This document shows positions 54,917 through 63,807 of a stretch of DNA of 64,000 nucleotides, piece after piece (the first letter of the stretch is position 1; each line of letters begins with the position of its first letter). The translations under genes were made by a program, and so were the position numbers. The stretch covers positions 1 to 64,000 of the forward strand of contig NZ_FOCI01000010.1 of NCBI RefSeq assembly GCF_900110065.1. Reading direction: 5' to 3'. Source of the DNA: Loktanella fryxellensis (GTDB lineage: Bacteria > Pseudomonadota > Alphaproteobacteria > Rhodobacterales > Rhodobacteraceae). The notes below the pieces were generated by a model. That model was given only the letters and a program-made list of their open reading frames with translations. It was not told the DNA's origin and searched no databases.

Positions 54917-54938
54917 CCCCAACCGGAGTGTGCGCGCC

Positions 54939-56087
54939 ATGCCGACCCCCCTCGATCCCGTCGATCTGACCGCGCGTCTGGTGCGCTGCAACTCCGTCAC
55001 CCCTGCAGAAGGCGGCGCGCTGGTCCTGCTCGAACAGGTGCTGACTGACGCAGGCTTTGCTTGCACCCGCGTGGACCGGGGGGGCATCGCCAACCTCTAC
55101 GCGCGGTGGGGCAAACGCGGCGCGAACCGCAGCTTCGGCTTCAACGGCCACACCGACGTGGTGCCCATCGGCAATCCCGACGACTGGACCGTCGATCCCT
55201 TCGGGGCGGACATCCGCGACGGCTTCCTCTGGGGGCGCGGTGCGACCGACATGAAATCCGGCGTCGCCGCATTCGTCGCCGCCGCCTGCGACATGGTGCG
55301 CGACACGCCGCCCGACGGGGCGATCATCCTCGCCATCACCGGGGATGAGGAAGGCGATGCCCAACACGGCACCACCGCCCTGCTCGACTGGATGGCCGCG
55401 CAGGGCGAGGCGATGACCGACTGCCTCGTGGGCGAACCCACCAGCCCCAACCACATGGGCGAGGCGATGAAGATCGGCCGCCGCGGATCGCTGACCGCGC
55501 ATTTCACCTTCCACGGGGTGCAGGGCCACTCAGCCTACCCGGATCGCGCGAAAAACCCGCTGCCTGCGATGGCTCGCCTGATGGACCGGCTGGCCAGCCA
55601 TACCCTCGACACCGGAACCGATCATTTCGACGCCTCGACCCTTGCCGTCGTGACGATGGACACCGGCAATCCCGCAACCAACGTGATCCCGGCCACCTGC
55701 CGGGCCACGCTGAACATCCGCTTCAACGATGCGCATACCGCCGCTGGCCTGACCGACTGGATGCAGGCGGAACTGGATGCGGTCGCCGCCGAGACTTCCA
55801 TCCGCATCGCGATGGCGGTCAAGGTCAGCGGCGACAGCTTCCTGACCCCGCCGGGTGCGCTGTCGGACCTGATCGGTCGCGCGGTGCAGGCCGAAACGGG
55901 CCGCACTCCCGAACTCTCGACCTCCGGCGGCACGTCGGATGCCCGTTTCGTCAAGGACCACTGCCCGGTGGTGGAATTCGGCCTCGTCGGCAAGACCATG
56001 CACATGGTCGACGAAAAGGTCCCCGTCGCCGACATCCACACGCTGAAGGCGATCTACGCCCGCATCCTGCGCGACTACTTCGCCTGA
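54939..56087 (+). CDS. dapE: succinyl-diaminopimelate desuccinylase
   Basis: DapE releases succinate from N-succinyl-LL-diaminopimelate using two Zn ions. The 382-residue M20 enzyme has the metal-ligand motifs [14 protein letters not shown] (His), [15 protein letters not shown] (Asp), [13 protein letters not shown] (catalytic Glu pair) and the C-terminal [11 protein letters not shown] (His). The ATG at 54939 has GGAG upstream. With dapD and a DapC-like gene in the window it completes the succinylase branch. Confidence 0.97.
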   Translation: MPTPLDPVDLTARLVRCNSVTPAEGGALVLLEQVLTDAGFACTRVDRGGIANLYARWGKRGANRSFGFNGHTDVVPIGNPDDWTVDPFGADIRDGFLWGRGATDMKSGVAAFVAAACDMVRDTPPDGAIILAITGDEEGDAQHGTTALLDWMAAQGEAMTDCLVGEPTSPNHMGEAMKIGRRGSLTAHFTFHGVQGHSAYPDRAKNPLPAMARLMDRLASHTLDTGTDHFDASTLAVVTMDTGNPATNVIPATCRATLNIRFNDAHTAAGLTDWMQAELDAVAAETSIRIAMAVKVSGDSFLTPPGALSDLIGRAVQAETGRTPELSTSGGTSDARFVKDHCPVVEFGLVGKTMHMVDEKVPVADIHTLKAIYARILRDYFA

Positions 56088-56090
56088 CCC

Positions 56091-56133
56091 CTCGCTTTTT
56101 GCGAAATACTCCGGGGTCCGGGGCTGGCCCCGG
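56091..56133 (-). repeat. 3'-end repeat, copy e (AAAAAGCGAG tail)
   Basis: On the minus strand the core reads CCGGAGTATTTCGC, followed by AAAAAGCGAG. A CCGGGGC/GCCCCGG hairpin (56118-56133) is next to it. It lies between dapE and rnr, both plus strand, so it is in reverse orientation to them. Confidence 0.65.
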
Positions 56134-56199
56134 CCACCGCCGCCGCGCGCGTCCACATAGCCCATGACGAACCGCCCTGCGCGTGCTAGGTGCCACGCC

Positions 56200-58449
56200 A
56201 TGACACAGATCCCCTCCAAGACCGACATCCTCGCGTTCATTGCCGACAACCCGACGCAATCGGCCAAGCGCGACATCGCCCGCGCTTTCGGCATCAAGGG
56301 TGCGGACCGCGTCCTGCTGAAACAGACATTGCGAGAGATGGCGGCGGAGGGGCACCTCGCGAAACGACGCTCCTCCTACCGCGATGCGGCCAAATTGCCG
56401 CCCGTCTCGGTGCTCGAAGTGCTGGAGGCCGACAGCGATGGTGACCTCTATGCCCGTCCGCTGGAATGGAACGACGCCCTGCCGCCGCCGCGCATCCTGA
56501 TGGCGCTGCGGTCGGGCGATCCGGCGCTGGGCACGGGCGACCGCATTCTGGCGCGGCTGACCGAGACGCCGGGCGAGGCGCACGCCTACATGGCCCGCAT
56601 GATCCGCCGCATCGGCAGCAATCCGCAGCGCATCCTCGGCATCTTTCGTGCAGGCAGCGAGGGCGGCCGCGTCATGCCCATCGACAAGGGGTCCGACCGC
56701 CAGTTCGTCATCAGCGCCGGTGCCACCGGTGGCGCAAAGGACGGCGAGTTGGTTGAGGCGGAACAGACCGGCCCCAAGGGCCGCATGGGCCTGCCCAAGG
56801 CGCGGATCGTCACCCGTCTGGGGGACCCCGCCGGGCCCCGTGCCGTCAGCCTGATTGCCATCCATCAGCACGGCATCCCCGACCACTTCCCCGACGCCGT
56901 CGTGGCCGAGGCGGACGCGGCCAAGCCCGTGGACATCAAGGGTCGCACCGACCTGCGCGGCCTGCCGCTGCTGACCATCGACCCCGCCGACGCGCGCGAC
57001 CACGACGACGCTTGCTACGTGGATGCCCATGACGACGGCACGTTCACCATCTGGGTCGCCATCGCCGACGTGGCCCATTATGTGACACCGGGGTCGGAGC
57101 TTGATCGCGAGGCGCGGCAGCGCGGCAATTCCACCTATTTCCCCGACCGCGTCGTGCCGATGCTGCCCGACACCCTGTCCGGCGACCTGTGTTCGCTGCA
57201 CGAAGGCGTGGACCGCCCCTGCATCGCCGTGGCGATGAAGGTGGACGCGGACGGCAACAAGACCGGCCACACGTTCCACCGCGCCATGATGAATTCGGTC
57301 GCCTCACTGACCTACGAACAGGCGCAGGCGGCGATGGACGGCACGCCCGATGCGCAGACCGAACCGCTGCTGGAAACGGTCATCACGCCGCTTTACGCCG
57401 CCTACGCGGCCCTCGCCCGCGCCCGCGCCGCGCGGCAACCGCTGGACCTCGACCTGCCCGAACGACGGATCGAGCTCGATGACGACGGCAAGGTCACGGC
57501 TGTCAACTTCAAGGACCGCCTCGACGCGCACCGACTGATCGAGGAGTTCATGGTCCTCGCCAACGTCTGCGCCGCCGAAACGCTGATCGCGCAAAAGGTG
57601 CCGCTGCTGTTCCGCGTGCACGAGGAACCCAGCCCCGAGAAACTCGATGCGCTGCGCGAGGTCGCCGCAGCCTCCGGCCTGACGCTGGCCAAGGGGCAGG
57701 TGCTGAAGACGGCGCATCTGAACCGGTTGCTATCGCAGGCCCAAGGGACCGACGCGGACGAGCTCATCAACCTCGCCACGCTGCGCAGCATGACGCAGGC
57801 CTACTACAACGCGGACAATTTCGGCCATTTCGGGCTGGCGCTGCGCAACTACGCGCATTTCACCTCGCCGATCCGGCGCTATTCCGACCTGATCGTGCAC
57901 CGCGCCCTGATCGCCGCCCATGGCTGGGGCCGCGACGGGTTGTCGCCGTGGGACATCGAACACCTGAACGACACGGCCAAGATGATCTCAGACACCGAAC
58001 GCCGGTCGATGGCGGCGGAACGCGACACGACAGACCGTTACCTCGCCGCGTTCCTGTCAGAACACGTCGGCGCCGAATTCACCGGACGGATCAGCGGCAT
58101 CGCGCGCTTCGGTGTTTTCGTCAAACTCGACGGGACCGGCGCCGACGGCATGATCCCGATCCGCAATCTGGGGTCCGAGTATTTCCACTACGACGCCGAA
58201 ACCCAGACCCTGATGGGCGCGGACAGCGGCCAGATCATCGGTCTGGGCCAGCGCGCCACCGTGCGACTGACCGAGGCCACGCCCGTCACCGGCGGCCTGA
58301 TCGTGGAGTTGCTGGAACTGGACGGGCGCACCCAGCCCAAGGGGCCGACCGCAGGTCGCGGCAAGCCGCCCCGCTTCCGTCAGGGTGCGGCGAAGAAGAA
58401 GTCCGCCAGCACCGCGCGCAAGGTCAACCGCATCCGCAAGGCGAAGTGA
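56200..58449 (+). CDS. rnr: ribonuclease R
   Basis: RNase R is a 3'-5' exoribonuclease that degrades structured RNA. The 749-residue protein has an N-terminal helical/winged region (SAKRDIARAFGIKGADR), the RNB catalytic core with the Asp cluster in TIDPADARDHDDACYVD, HFTSPIRRYSDLIVHR and a C-terminal S1 domain (GRISGIARFGVFVKLDGTGADGMI). A basic tail ends the protein (ARKVNRIRKAK). The ATG at 56200 is preferred to that at 56164. Confidence 0.96.
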   Translation: MTQIPSKTDILAFIADNPTQSAKRDIARAFGIKGADRVLLKQTLREMAAEGHLAKRRSSYRDAAKLPPVSVLEVLEADSDGDLYARPLEWNDALPPPRILMALRSGDPALGTGDRILARLTETPGEAHAYMARMIRRIGSNPQRILGIFRAGSEGGRVMPIDKGSDRQFVISAGATGGAKDGELVEAEQTGPKGRMGLPKARIVTRLGDPAGPRAVSLIAIHQHGIPDHFPDAVVAEADAAKPVDIKGRTDLRGLPLLTIDPADARDHDDACYVDAHDDGTFTIWVAIADVAHYVTPGSELDREARQRGNSTYFPDRVVPMLPDTLSGDLCSLHEGVDRPCIAVAMKVDADGNKTGHTFHRAMMNSVASLTYEQAQAAMDGTPDAQTEPLLETVITPLYAAYAALARARAARQPLDLDLPERRIELDDDGKVTAVNFKDRLDAHRLIEEFMVLANVCAAETLIAQKVPLLFRVHEEPSPEKLDALREVAAASGLTLAKGQVLKTAHLNRLLSQAQGTDADELINLATLRSMTQAYYNADNFGHFGLALRNYAHFTSPIRRYSDLIVHRALIAAHGWGRDGLSPWDIEHLNDTAKMISDTERRSMAAERDTTDRYLAAFLSEHVGAEFTGRISGIARFGVFVKLDGTGADGMIPIRNLGSEYFHYDAETQTLMGADSGQIIGLGQRATVRLTEATPVTGGLIVELLELDGRTQPKGPTAGRGKPPRFRQGAAKKKSASTARKVNRIRKAK

Positions 58450-58453
58450 AGCT

Positions 58454-58488
58454 GCCTCCGGCGGGAGTATTTGTGGCAAGATGAGGCG
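58454..58488 (+). repeat. 3'-end repeat, copy f (GGCAAGATGA tail)
   Basis: GCCTCCGGCGGGAGTATTT followed by GTGGCAAGATGAGGCG, beginning 5 bases after the rnr stop. It is in the orientation of rnr and its core is identical to copy a. Confidence 0.7.
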
Positions 58489-58557
58489 ACGGTCGGGGGG
58501 CGTCTGTTCGGTCAGATCACGGGCAGGGTGGCGCATGCACCCCGCCCATTGTCGATG

Positions 58558-59061
58558 TTACAGACGCGGACCCAGCTCGGCCACGACCTGTGCATAGACC
58601 GCACGCTTGAACGGCACGATCGCATCGACCAGCTGATCCTTCGGTAGCCATTTCCAGGCCGAGAACTCGGGGTGTTTCGTCTGGATGTCGATGTCGCTGT
58701 CGGTGCCGTGAAAGCGGAACAGGAACCACTTCTGCTCCTGACCGCGATACTTGCCGCCCCAGGCGCGCCCCACCAGTTCCGGCGGCAGTTCATAGCGGAT
58801 CAGGCCGCGCGTTTCGGCCTCCAGGCTCACCAGCTTCGACGTGACGCCGGTTTCCTCCCACAACTCGCGCAGTGCTGCGTCCAGCGTCTTTTCGCCGGCG
58901 TCCACACCGCCCTGTGGCATCTGCCAGGCATCGCTGTCACGATCCAGGCGTTGACCCACCCAGACATGGCCGCGCGGGTTCGCCAGCATCACGCCGACGC
59001 AGGGGCGATAAGGCAGCTGTTCGATTTGGTCGACGGTCATGAAATGGCCTTGCGTGTTCAT
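58558..59061 (-). CDS. rppH: RNA pyrophosphohydrolase
   Basis: RppH removes pyrophosphate from 5' triphosphate RNA and starts mRNA decay. The 167-residue Nudix protein has [21 protein letters not shown], the Nudix box [22 protein letters not shown] and the RppH-specific [13 protein letters not shown]. The start at 59061 (MNTQGHF) has AAAGGA about 10 bases upstream; ATG at 59040 is possible. Its convergent partner is rnr. Confidence 0.94.
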   Translation of the reverse strand: MNTQGHFMTVDQIEQLPYRPCVGVMLANPRGHVWVGQRLDRDSDAWQMPQGGVDAGEKTLDAALRELWEETGVTSKLVSLEAETRGLIRYELPPELVGRAWGGKYRGQEQKWFLFRFHGTDSDIDIQTKHPEFSAWKWLPKDQLVDAIVPFKRAVYAQVVAELGPRL

Positions 59062-59110
59062 CGCGGTGGTTCCTTTCGTTGCAGGCCCATCCTGCGCGAA
59101 AGCTGCCGCG

Positions 59111-59605
59111 TTAAGCGATAACAAGACGTGTGTTATGCTGTATCCGGGGCGCAATCCATCGCAGATCGGCCCGGCGCAAACCGATGCATCCCGCCGTGGG
59201 ACGCCCCGGACCGCGCCATTGATGGACAAAGATCGCGGACCCCCGCCCCTTGACCGGATAGGGCCAGTTCCAGTTCGTCAGGATCACGATGTCATACATC
59301 GGATCTGCGCGCCGCAGCACCTCGTGACCAAAGGCATGCGGTGCCCGCACCATCATGTTGTAATCCGGATCGCGAACGTCGTCAGACCACAGATCGGACG
59401 GCCCGATGGGCAGCGCCCAGTCGGCGGGCCGCCCCATGCGGTCGCGCCGATACAGCATGCCCACGATGCCGTGCACGCCGCGCGGTGTGGCCCCATCGCC
59501 TTCGCACTTGGCGTCGGTCAGCCCGCCGCGCCCGATGGTGCGGGGAAACCGCCGCCCCAGAAACCGCACATGCGTCCGCATGACGACCAGATCGGTTGCC
59601 TTCAT
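59111..59605 (-). CDS. L,D-transpeptidase-like (YkuD) protein
   Basis: This 164-residue protein resembles L,D-transpeptidase (YkuD) catalytic domains. It has the active-site pattern of His in [20 protein letters not shown] with Cys in the TAGCIGL motif. There is no clear signal peptide; such short cytoplasmic-looking forms are known. Peptidoglycan crosslinking is inferred, not shown. The ribosome site GAGGAGG falls within the tail of repeat copy g. Confidence 0.85.
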   Translation of the reverse strand: MKATDLVVMRTHVRFLGRRFPRTIGRGGLTDAKCEGDGATPRGVHGIVGMLYRRDRMGRPADWALPIGPSDLWSDDVRDPDYNMMVRAPHAFGHEVLRRADPMYDIVILTNWNWPYPVKGRGSAIFVHQWRGPGRPTAGCIGLRRADLRWIAPRIQHNTRLVIA

Positions 59606-59610
59606 GCGCC

Positions 59611-59648
59611 CCTCCTCGCTTTTTGAAAAATACTCCCCCGCGGGAGGC
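59611..59648 (-). repeat. 3'-end repeat, copy g (AAAAAGCGAG tail)
   Basis: On the minus strand it reads GCCTCCCGCGGGGGAGTATTT, then TTCAAAAAGCGAGG. It lies just past the ribA stop and before the L,D-transpeptidase gene, where its tail forms part of the ribosome site. Confidence 0.7.
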
Positions 59649-59657
59649 GTCCGCCCC

Positions 59658-60728
59658 TCACAGCAGATGACCCGACTTCGCGGCCTTCGTGGCCAGATAC
59701 GCATGGTTGTGGGCATTCTCGCCGACCGCCAGCGGCACCCGTTCGACCACGGCGATGCCAGAGGCCTGCATGCGTGCGATCTTGGCGGGGTTGTTGGTCA
59801 GTAGGCGCACGGCGGCAAACCCCATCTGCCGCAGGATCGCGGCCCCGATACGGAAATCCCGTTCGTCGTCGTGAAACCCCAACCGGTGATTCGCCTCGAC
59901 CGTGTCGAAGCCCTGATCCTGCAGGGCATAGGCGCGCATCTTGTTGGCCAGCCCGATCCCGCGTCCTTCCTGGTTCAGATACAGAAGAATGCCGTGCCCC
60001 TCCTGTCCCATCCGCCCGAGTGCCGCGCGGAGTTGCGGTCCGCAGTCGCACTTCAGCGACCCCAGCAGGTCGCCGGTAAAGCAGGCCGAGTGCAGCCGTG
60101 CCAGCACGGGGGCATTGCGGTCGGGCTGGCCGATCTCGACGGCGTAGTGCTCCTCTCCGCCATCGGCGGGGCGGAAGACGTGCAGACGCCCTGCCTCGGA
60201 CACCGACAGGGGCAGGCGGGCGCTGACGATGGATTGCAGGGGCGACAGATCCGTGGCCCGCGCCGCAGCCCCGTCCACCACGGTCAACCCGTGCCGCGCG
60301 GCAAAACCTGCCGCGTCGTCCACGGACGCGATGACGGCGGCCGGTAGCAGGCGGGAGGACTTGCACAGGGCGACGGCGGCGCGGGCCAGATCGGCAGGGC
60401 CGTCGCGCAGGCCCTGCAGCGGTCCCTTCATCGGGTTGCGCAGATCGCCCGCTGGATCGGCGAGGCCGCGCACCCAGCCCGCATCCGCGTCGCGCGGCAT
60501 GGCGATGCGTGCGACGTCGCCGTCATAGGCCGCGACCTTCAGCGTGGCCGCGCGCCAGTCGGTGATCGCCATGCAGGCATCCAGACCCAGCATCAGGGCC
60601 AGCCGGTCGGCGTTCAGCGTCTCCGCCGCGACCATCACACCTGCACCGGCCACCACCACGGGCACGCCCATGCGCAAGTCGGCCCGCGCCCGCGCCAGTC
60701 GTTCGGTGCCATCTGGTGTAAAGCCCAT
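59658..60728 (-). CDS. ribA: GTP cyclohydrolase II with N-terminal RibB-like region
   Basis: RibA opens GTP in riboflavin synthesis. The C-terminal half (from about residue 180) has the zinc-binding HSACFTGDLLGSLKCDCGPQL, LYLNQEGRGIGLANKMRAYALQD and VEANHRLGFHDDERDF. The N-terminal half resembles a degenerate 3,4-DHBP synthase-like domain (GVPVVVAGAGVMVAAE). The length is 356 residues. No other rib genes are in the window. Confidence 0.94.
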   Translation of the reverse strand: MGFTPDGTERLARARADLRMGVPVVVAGAGVMVAAETLNADRLALMLGLDACMAITDWRAATLKVAAYDGDVARIAMPRDADAGWVRGLADPAGDLRNPMKGPLQGLRDGPADLARAAVALCKSSRLLPAAVIASVDDAAGFAARHGLTVVDGAAARATDLSPLQSIVSARLPLSVSEAGRLHVFRPADGGEEHYAVEIGQPDRNAPVLARLHSACFTGDLLGSLKCDCGPQLRAALGRMGQEGHGILLYLNQEGRGIGLANKMRAYALQDQGFDTVEANHRLGFHDDERDFRIGAAILRQMGFAAVRLLTNNPAKIARMQASGIAVVERVPLAVGENAHNHAYLATKAAKSGHLL

Positions 60729-60803
60729 GCGGGTCGCATCCTGTCTGCTTTGTGCCGATCTAGGCGCTGCCGGGTCTAGGCGCTACTGCGCCCGATTGAA
60801 ACA

Positions 60804-60831
60804 TTCCGCGGGAAATCACACGTCCGTGTGA
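60804..60831. promoter_or_regulatory. two adjacent dyads upstream of the response-regulator gene
   Basis: TTCCGCGGGAA (60804-60814) and TCACACG-TC-CGTGTGA (60816-60831, 7-bp arms, exact) lie 72-99 bases before the ATG at 60903. They could be operators, for example for autoregulation. A consensus is not claimed. Confidence 0.4.
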
Positions 60832-60902
60832 ACCTTTTGCAGCACAACTTGTTGATGTCGTGACTGCAACACATCTGAGATGAGAGCAATCTGGAGGTTG
60901 TC

Positions 60903-61589
60903 ATGGCGCAATTGAAGAAGATCCTGCTGGTGGACGACGACACCGACCTGCGCGAGGCGCTGGGCGAGCAGTTGTTGATGACCGAAGATTTCGACGTGTT
61001 CGAGGCCGACGACGGCGCAAGCGCCATGACCAAGGCCAAGGAACAGCTGTACGATCTGATCATCCTCGATGTCGGCCTGCCCGACACCGACGGGCGCGAG
61101 CTGTGCCGCCTGATGCGCAAACAGGGGGTGAAATGCCCGATCATCATGCTGACGGCGCAGGACAGCGATGCGGACACAATCTATGGCCTCGACGCCGGGG
61201 CCAACGACTATGTCAGCAAGCCGTTCAAGTTTCCCGTCCTGCTGGCCCGCATTCGCAGCCAGCTGCGCACGCACGAACAGTCCGAGGACGCGGTGTTCCA
61301 GCTGGGGCCGTACACGTTCCGTCCGGCGCAGAAGATGCTGGTGACCGAAGACGACAAGAAGGTGCGGTTGACCGAGAAGGAAACCAACATCCTCAAGTAC
61401 CTCTATCGGGCCGCCAATGGCGTGGTCGCCCGCGACGTGCTGCTGCACGAGGTCTGGGGATACAACGCCGGTGTGACGACTCACACGCTGGAAACCCACA
61501 TCTATCGCCTGCGGCAAAAGATCGAGCCGGATCCGTCGCACGCGCGGTTGCTGGTGACGGAACAGGGCGGCTATCGTCTGGTGGCCTGA
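60903..61589 (+). CDS. OmpR/PhoB-type response regulator
   Basis: The 228-residue protein has a receiver domain (ILLVDDDTDLREAL; phospho-acceptor Asp56 in LIILDVGLPDTDG; conserved Lys in DYVSKPF) and a C-terminal winged-helix domain (VRLTEKETNILKYLY, ETHIYRLRQKIE). Orphan regulators of this type in alphaproteobacteria include CenR, an essential cell-envelope regulator; the resemblance is general only. No histidine kinase gene is adjacent. GGAGG lies 7 bases upstream. Confidence 0.93.
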   Translation: MAQLKKILLVDDDTDLREALGEQLLMTEDFDVFEADDGASAMTKAKEQLYDLIILDVGLPDTDGRELCRLMRKQGVKCPIIMLTAQDSDADTIYGLDAGANDYVSKPFKFPVLLARIRSQLRTHEQSEDAVFQLGPYTFRPAQKMLVTEDDKKVRLTEKETNILKYLYRAANGVVARDVLLHEVWGYNAGVTTHTLETHIYRLRQKIEPDPSHARLLVTEQGGYRLVA

Positions 61590-61604
61590 CGCCTTGGGAT
61601 GACC

Positions 61605-61637
61605 GGCATTGACCCGTCCCACCGGGCGGGTCATGCC
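61605..61637. terminator. hairpin after the response-regulator gene
   Basis: GGCATTGACCCGTCCC and GGGCGGGTCATGCC pair over 14 bp with two bulged Ts and a 3-base loop, 16 bases after the stop codon. It has no T run. Confidence 0.5.
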
Positions 61638-61689
61638 TGCGAAAGCCAACGGCGCGGATGACCCGGCCGGTCGCCCGGAAGCCGCACTA

Positions 61690-62586
61690 ATGACACCCTA
61701 CACGCCGGCAGCCACCGCCATGGATGCGCAGTCCAACCTGCGCGGCAGCCTCTGGATGATCGCTGCGATGGCATTCTTTGCCTTCGAGGATACGGTTATC
61801 AAGACCGCGTCGGCGACCATCCCCGTCGGGCAGGTGCTGATCGTCTTCGGGCTTGGTGGGGCGATCGTGTTCGCCGCCCTCGCCAGGGCCGGGGGGCAGC
61901 CGCTGTTCACCCGCGACGTGTTGGCCCCCGCAATGCGCATCCGCGTCGTTTTCGAGGTGACGGGGCGCCTGTTCTATATATTGGCCATCGCGCTGATCCC
62001 GCTGTCGGCAGCGACGGTGATCCTGCAGGCGACACCTTTGGTCGTCGTCGCGGGCGCAGCACTGGTTTTCGGCGAACGGGTCGGCTGGCAGCGCTGGGCG
62101 GCCATTCCGATCGGATTGTCCGGCGTCCTCTTGATCCTGCAACCCGGCACCGAGAGTTTCACACTGCCGTCCGTGCTGGCCGTGATCGGCATGATCGGTT
62201 TCGCCGGGCGCGATCTGGCCAGCCGTGCCGCACCGGCGACGCTGGGCACGCAGGTCCTTGGCTTCTACGGCTTCGTCGCCGTCACCATTGCAGGCACGGC
62301 GTTTGCCCTGTGGCAGGGGGCGGCGTTCGTCGTGCCGGGACGGACCGCAGCCGCGTGCCTTGCTGCAGCGGTCGTCGTGGGCGTCGCGGCCTATGCCTGC
62401 CTGATGAAGGCGATGCGCACCGGCGATGTGTCTGCCGTCACACCGTTCCGCTATACCCGGCTGCTGTTCGGCGTGGCCCTTGGCGTTCTGATCTTCGACG
62501 AGGCGCTGACGCCCGCAACGCTGGCGGGGTCGGGGCTGATCGTGCTGTCGGGCCTGCTCATTCGGCTGCGCAGGCGTGCGGCCTGA
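61690..62586 (+). CDS. EamA/DMT-family permease
   Basis: This is a 298-residue member of the drug/metabolite transporter superfamily with two EamA repeats and ten predicted spans (LRGSLWMIAAMAFFAFEDTVIK near residue 18; second repeat from about 155). The ATG at 61690 gives the usual length; the frame begins at 61609 inside the preceding hairpin. It differs from the DMT gene at 11288 and lacks its long tail. The substrate is unknown. Confidence 0.85.
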   Translation: MTPYTPAATAMDAQSNLRGSLWMIAAMAFFAFEDTVIKTASATIPVGQVLIVFGLGGAIVFAALARAGGQPLFTRDVLAPAMRIRVVFEVTGRLFYILAIALIPLSAATVILQATPLVVVAGAALVFGERVGWQRWAAIPIGLSGVLLILQPGTESFTLPSVLAVIGMIGFAGRDLASRAAPATLGTQVLGFYGFVAVTIAGTAFALWQGAAFVVPGRTAAACLAAAVVVGVAAYACLMKAMRTGDVSAVTPFRYTRLLFGVALGVLIFDEALTPATLAGSGLIVLSGLLIRLRRRAA

Positions 62587-62659
62587 CCGACAGGTCCACC
62601 TTTGCCGGGGGCCGGGACGCGCTATGTCATGCGGCAGCCGACACCAAAGGAGCAATCTG

Positions 62660-63043
62660 ATGACGAAGACCGCAAAAGACTACCTCGACGCCGCGAACGC
62701 CGAGATCACACGCATTCCGACCGCTGACGCCATCAAGGCACATGGGTCGGACGACGGTGGCATCTGGATCGACGTGCGCGACAGCGGCGACATTGCCAAG
62801 ACCGGCACGATCAAGGGCGCAAAGCGCGTACCCCGTGGGTTCATGGAGTTTGCAGCTGATCCCGCGTCGCCCTATCACAAGGATTTCATGCAGCCCGATG
62901 CGAAGTATTACCTCGTCTGCGGTGCCGGTGGTCAAGCGGCGCTGGCCGGCAAGACGTTGAAGGAAATGGGCTATACGGACGTGACCAACGTCGGTGGCGT
63001 GCCCGACTGGAAAGAGGCCGGCGGCCCGACCGAAGACGCCTAA
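62660..63043 (+). CDS. rhodanese-domain protein
   Basis: This 127-residue single-domain rhodanese-like protein shows GGIWIDVRDSGDIAKTGTIKGAKRVPRG and the active loop VCGAGGQAALAGKTL, with the catalytic Cys (about residue 92) present, then VTNVGGVPDWKEAGGP. It may transfer sulfane sulfur. GGAG precedes the start. It overlaps the stop of the converging TauE/SafE gene by four bases. Confidence 0.93.
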   Translation: MTKTAKDYLDAANAEITRIPTADAIKAHGSDDGGIWIDVRDSGDIAKTGTIKGAKRVPRGFMEFAADPASPYHKDFMQPDAKYYLVCGAGGQAALAGKTLKEMGYTDVTNVGGVPDWKEAGGPTEDA

Positions 63044-63807
63044 GCCTCGACCCACATCTGCCAGAGCAGCCGCAACGCAAGCGCCGTTGCGGCTGTCACC
63101 AGAACCGGTTTGATCAGCCGCGATCCGACCCGCATCGCCAGTTTCGATCCGACCCAAGCCCCTGCGACCTGTGCGGCGCCCATGGCCAGCCCCACGCCCC
63201 ACCACGGTGTCGCCACCACCGCATAGGTGGCGATGCCGCCAAGGTTCGAGGCGAAATTCAGCAGTTTCGTATGCGCCGTGGCCCGCAGGACGCCGTAACC
63301 CGCCAGCCCCACGAAACCGAGCATGTAGAACGCCCCCGCCCCCGGTCCGATCAGCCCGTCATAGAACGCGACCAGCGGCACCACCGTCAGGGCAAACACA
63401 CCCGGTGCGATCCGTTGTGCGCGGTCCACGTCGTTCAGTCCAGGTTTCAGCGCAAAGAACAGCGCGATGCCGATCAGCAGGACAGGCAGCCCCAGACGGA
63501 TCACATCGACCGGCAGCGACGAGGTCAGCAGCGCACCGACCACAGCGGCGCCGAATGCGATCAGCGCCGACCGTCCCTGCGTGCGCAGGTCCACATGACC
63601 GCCACGCGCATAGGCGATGGCGGCCATGCCCGCGCCGAACACGCCCTGCACCTTGTTCGTGGCGATGGCCGTCACGGGGGGCGCACCGGCCAGCACCAGC
63701 ACGGGCAGGGTGATCAGGCCGCCACCACCGGCGATGGAATCGACCACACCGGCGACGAAGGCCGCCAGCATCAGCCACATCAGGACATCGGTGGCAACCT
63801 CGAACAT
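63040..63807 (-). CDS. TauE/SafE-family sulfite or organoanion permease
   Basis: This is a 255-residue inner-membrane protein with about eight spans. The TauE/SafE signatures are SIAGGGGLITLPVLVLAG with TNKVQGVFG and the second repeat DGLIGPGAGAFYMLGFV with HTKLLNFASNLGG. The family exports sulfite, sulfoacetate or related anions; the substrate here is unknown. The start overlaps the serB stop by one base, so it is probably cotranscribed with serB. Confidence 0.9.
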   Translation of the reverse strand: MFEVATDVLMWLMLAAFVAGVVDSIAGGGGLITLPVLVLAGAPPVTAIATNKVQGVFGAGMAAIAYARGGHVDLRTQGRSALIAFGAAVVGALLTSSLPVDVIRLGLPVLLIGIALFFALKPGLNDVDRAQRIAPGVFALTVVPLVAFYDGLIGPGAGAFYMLGFVGLAGYGVLRATAHTKLLNFASNLGGIATYAVVATPWWGVGLAMGAAQVAGAWVGSKLAMRVGSRLIKPVLVTAATALALRLLWQMWVEA

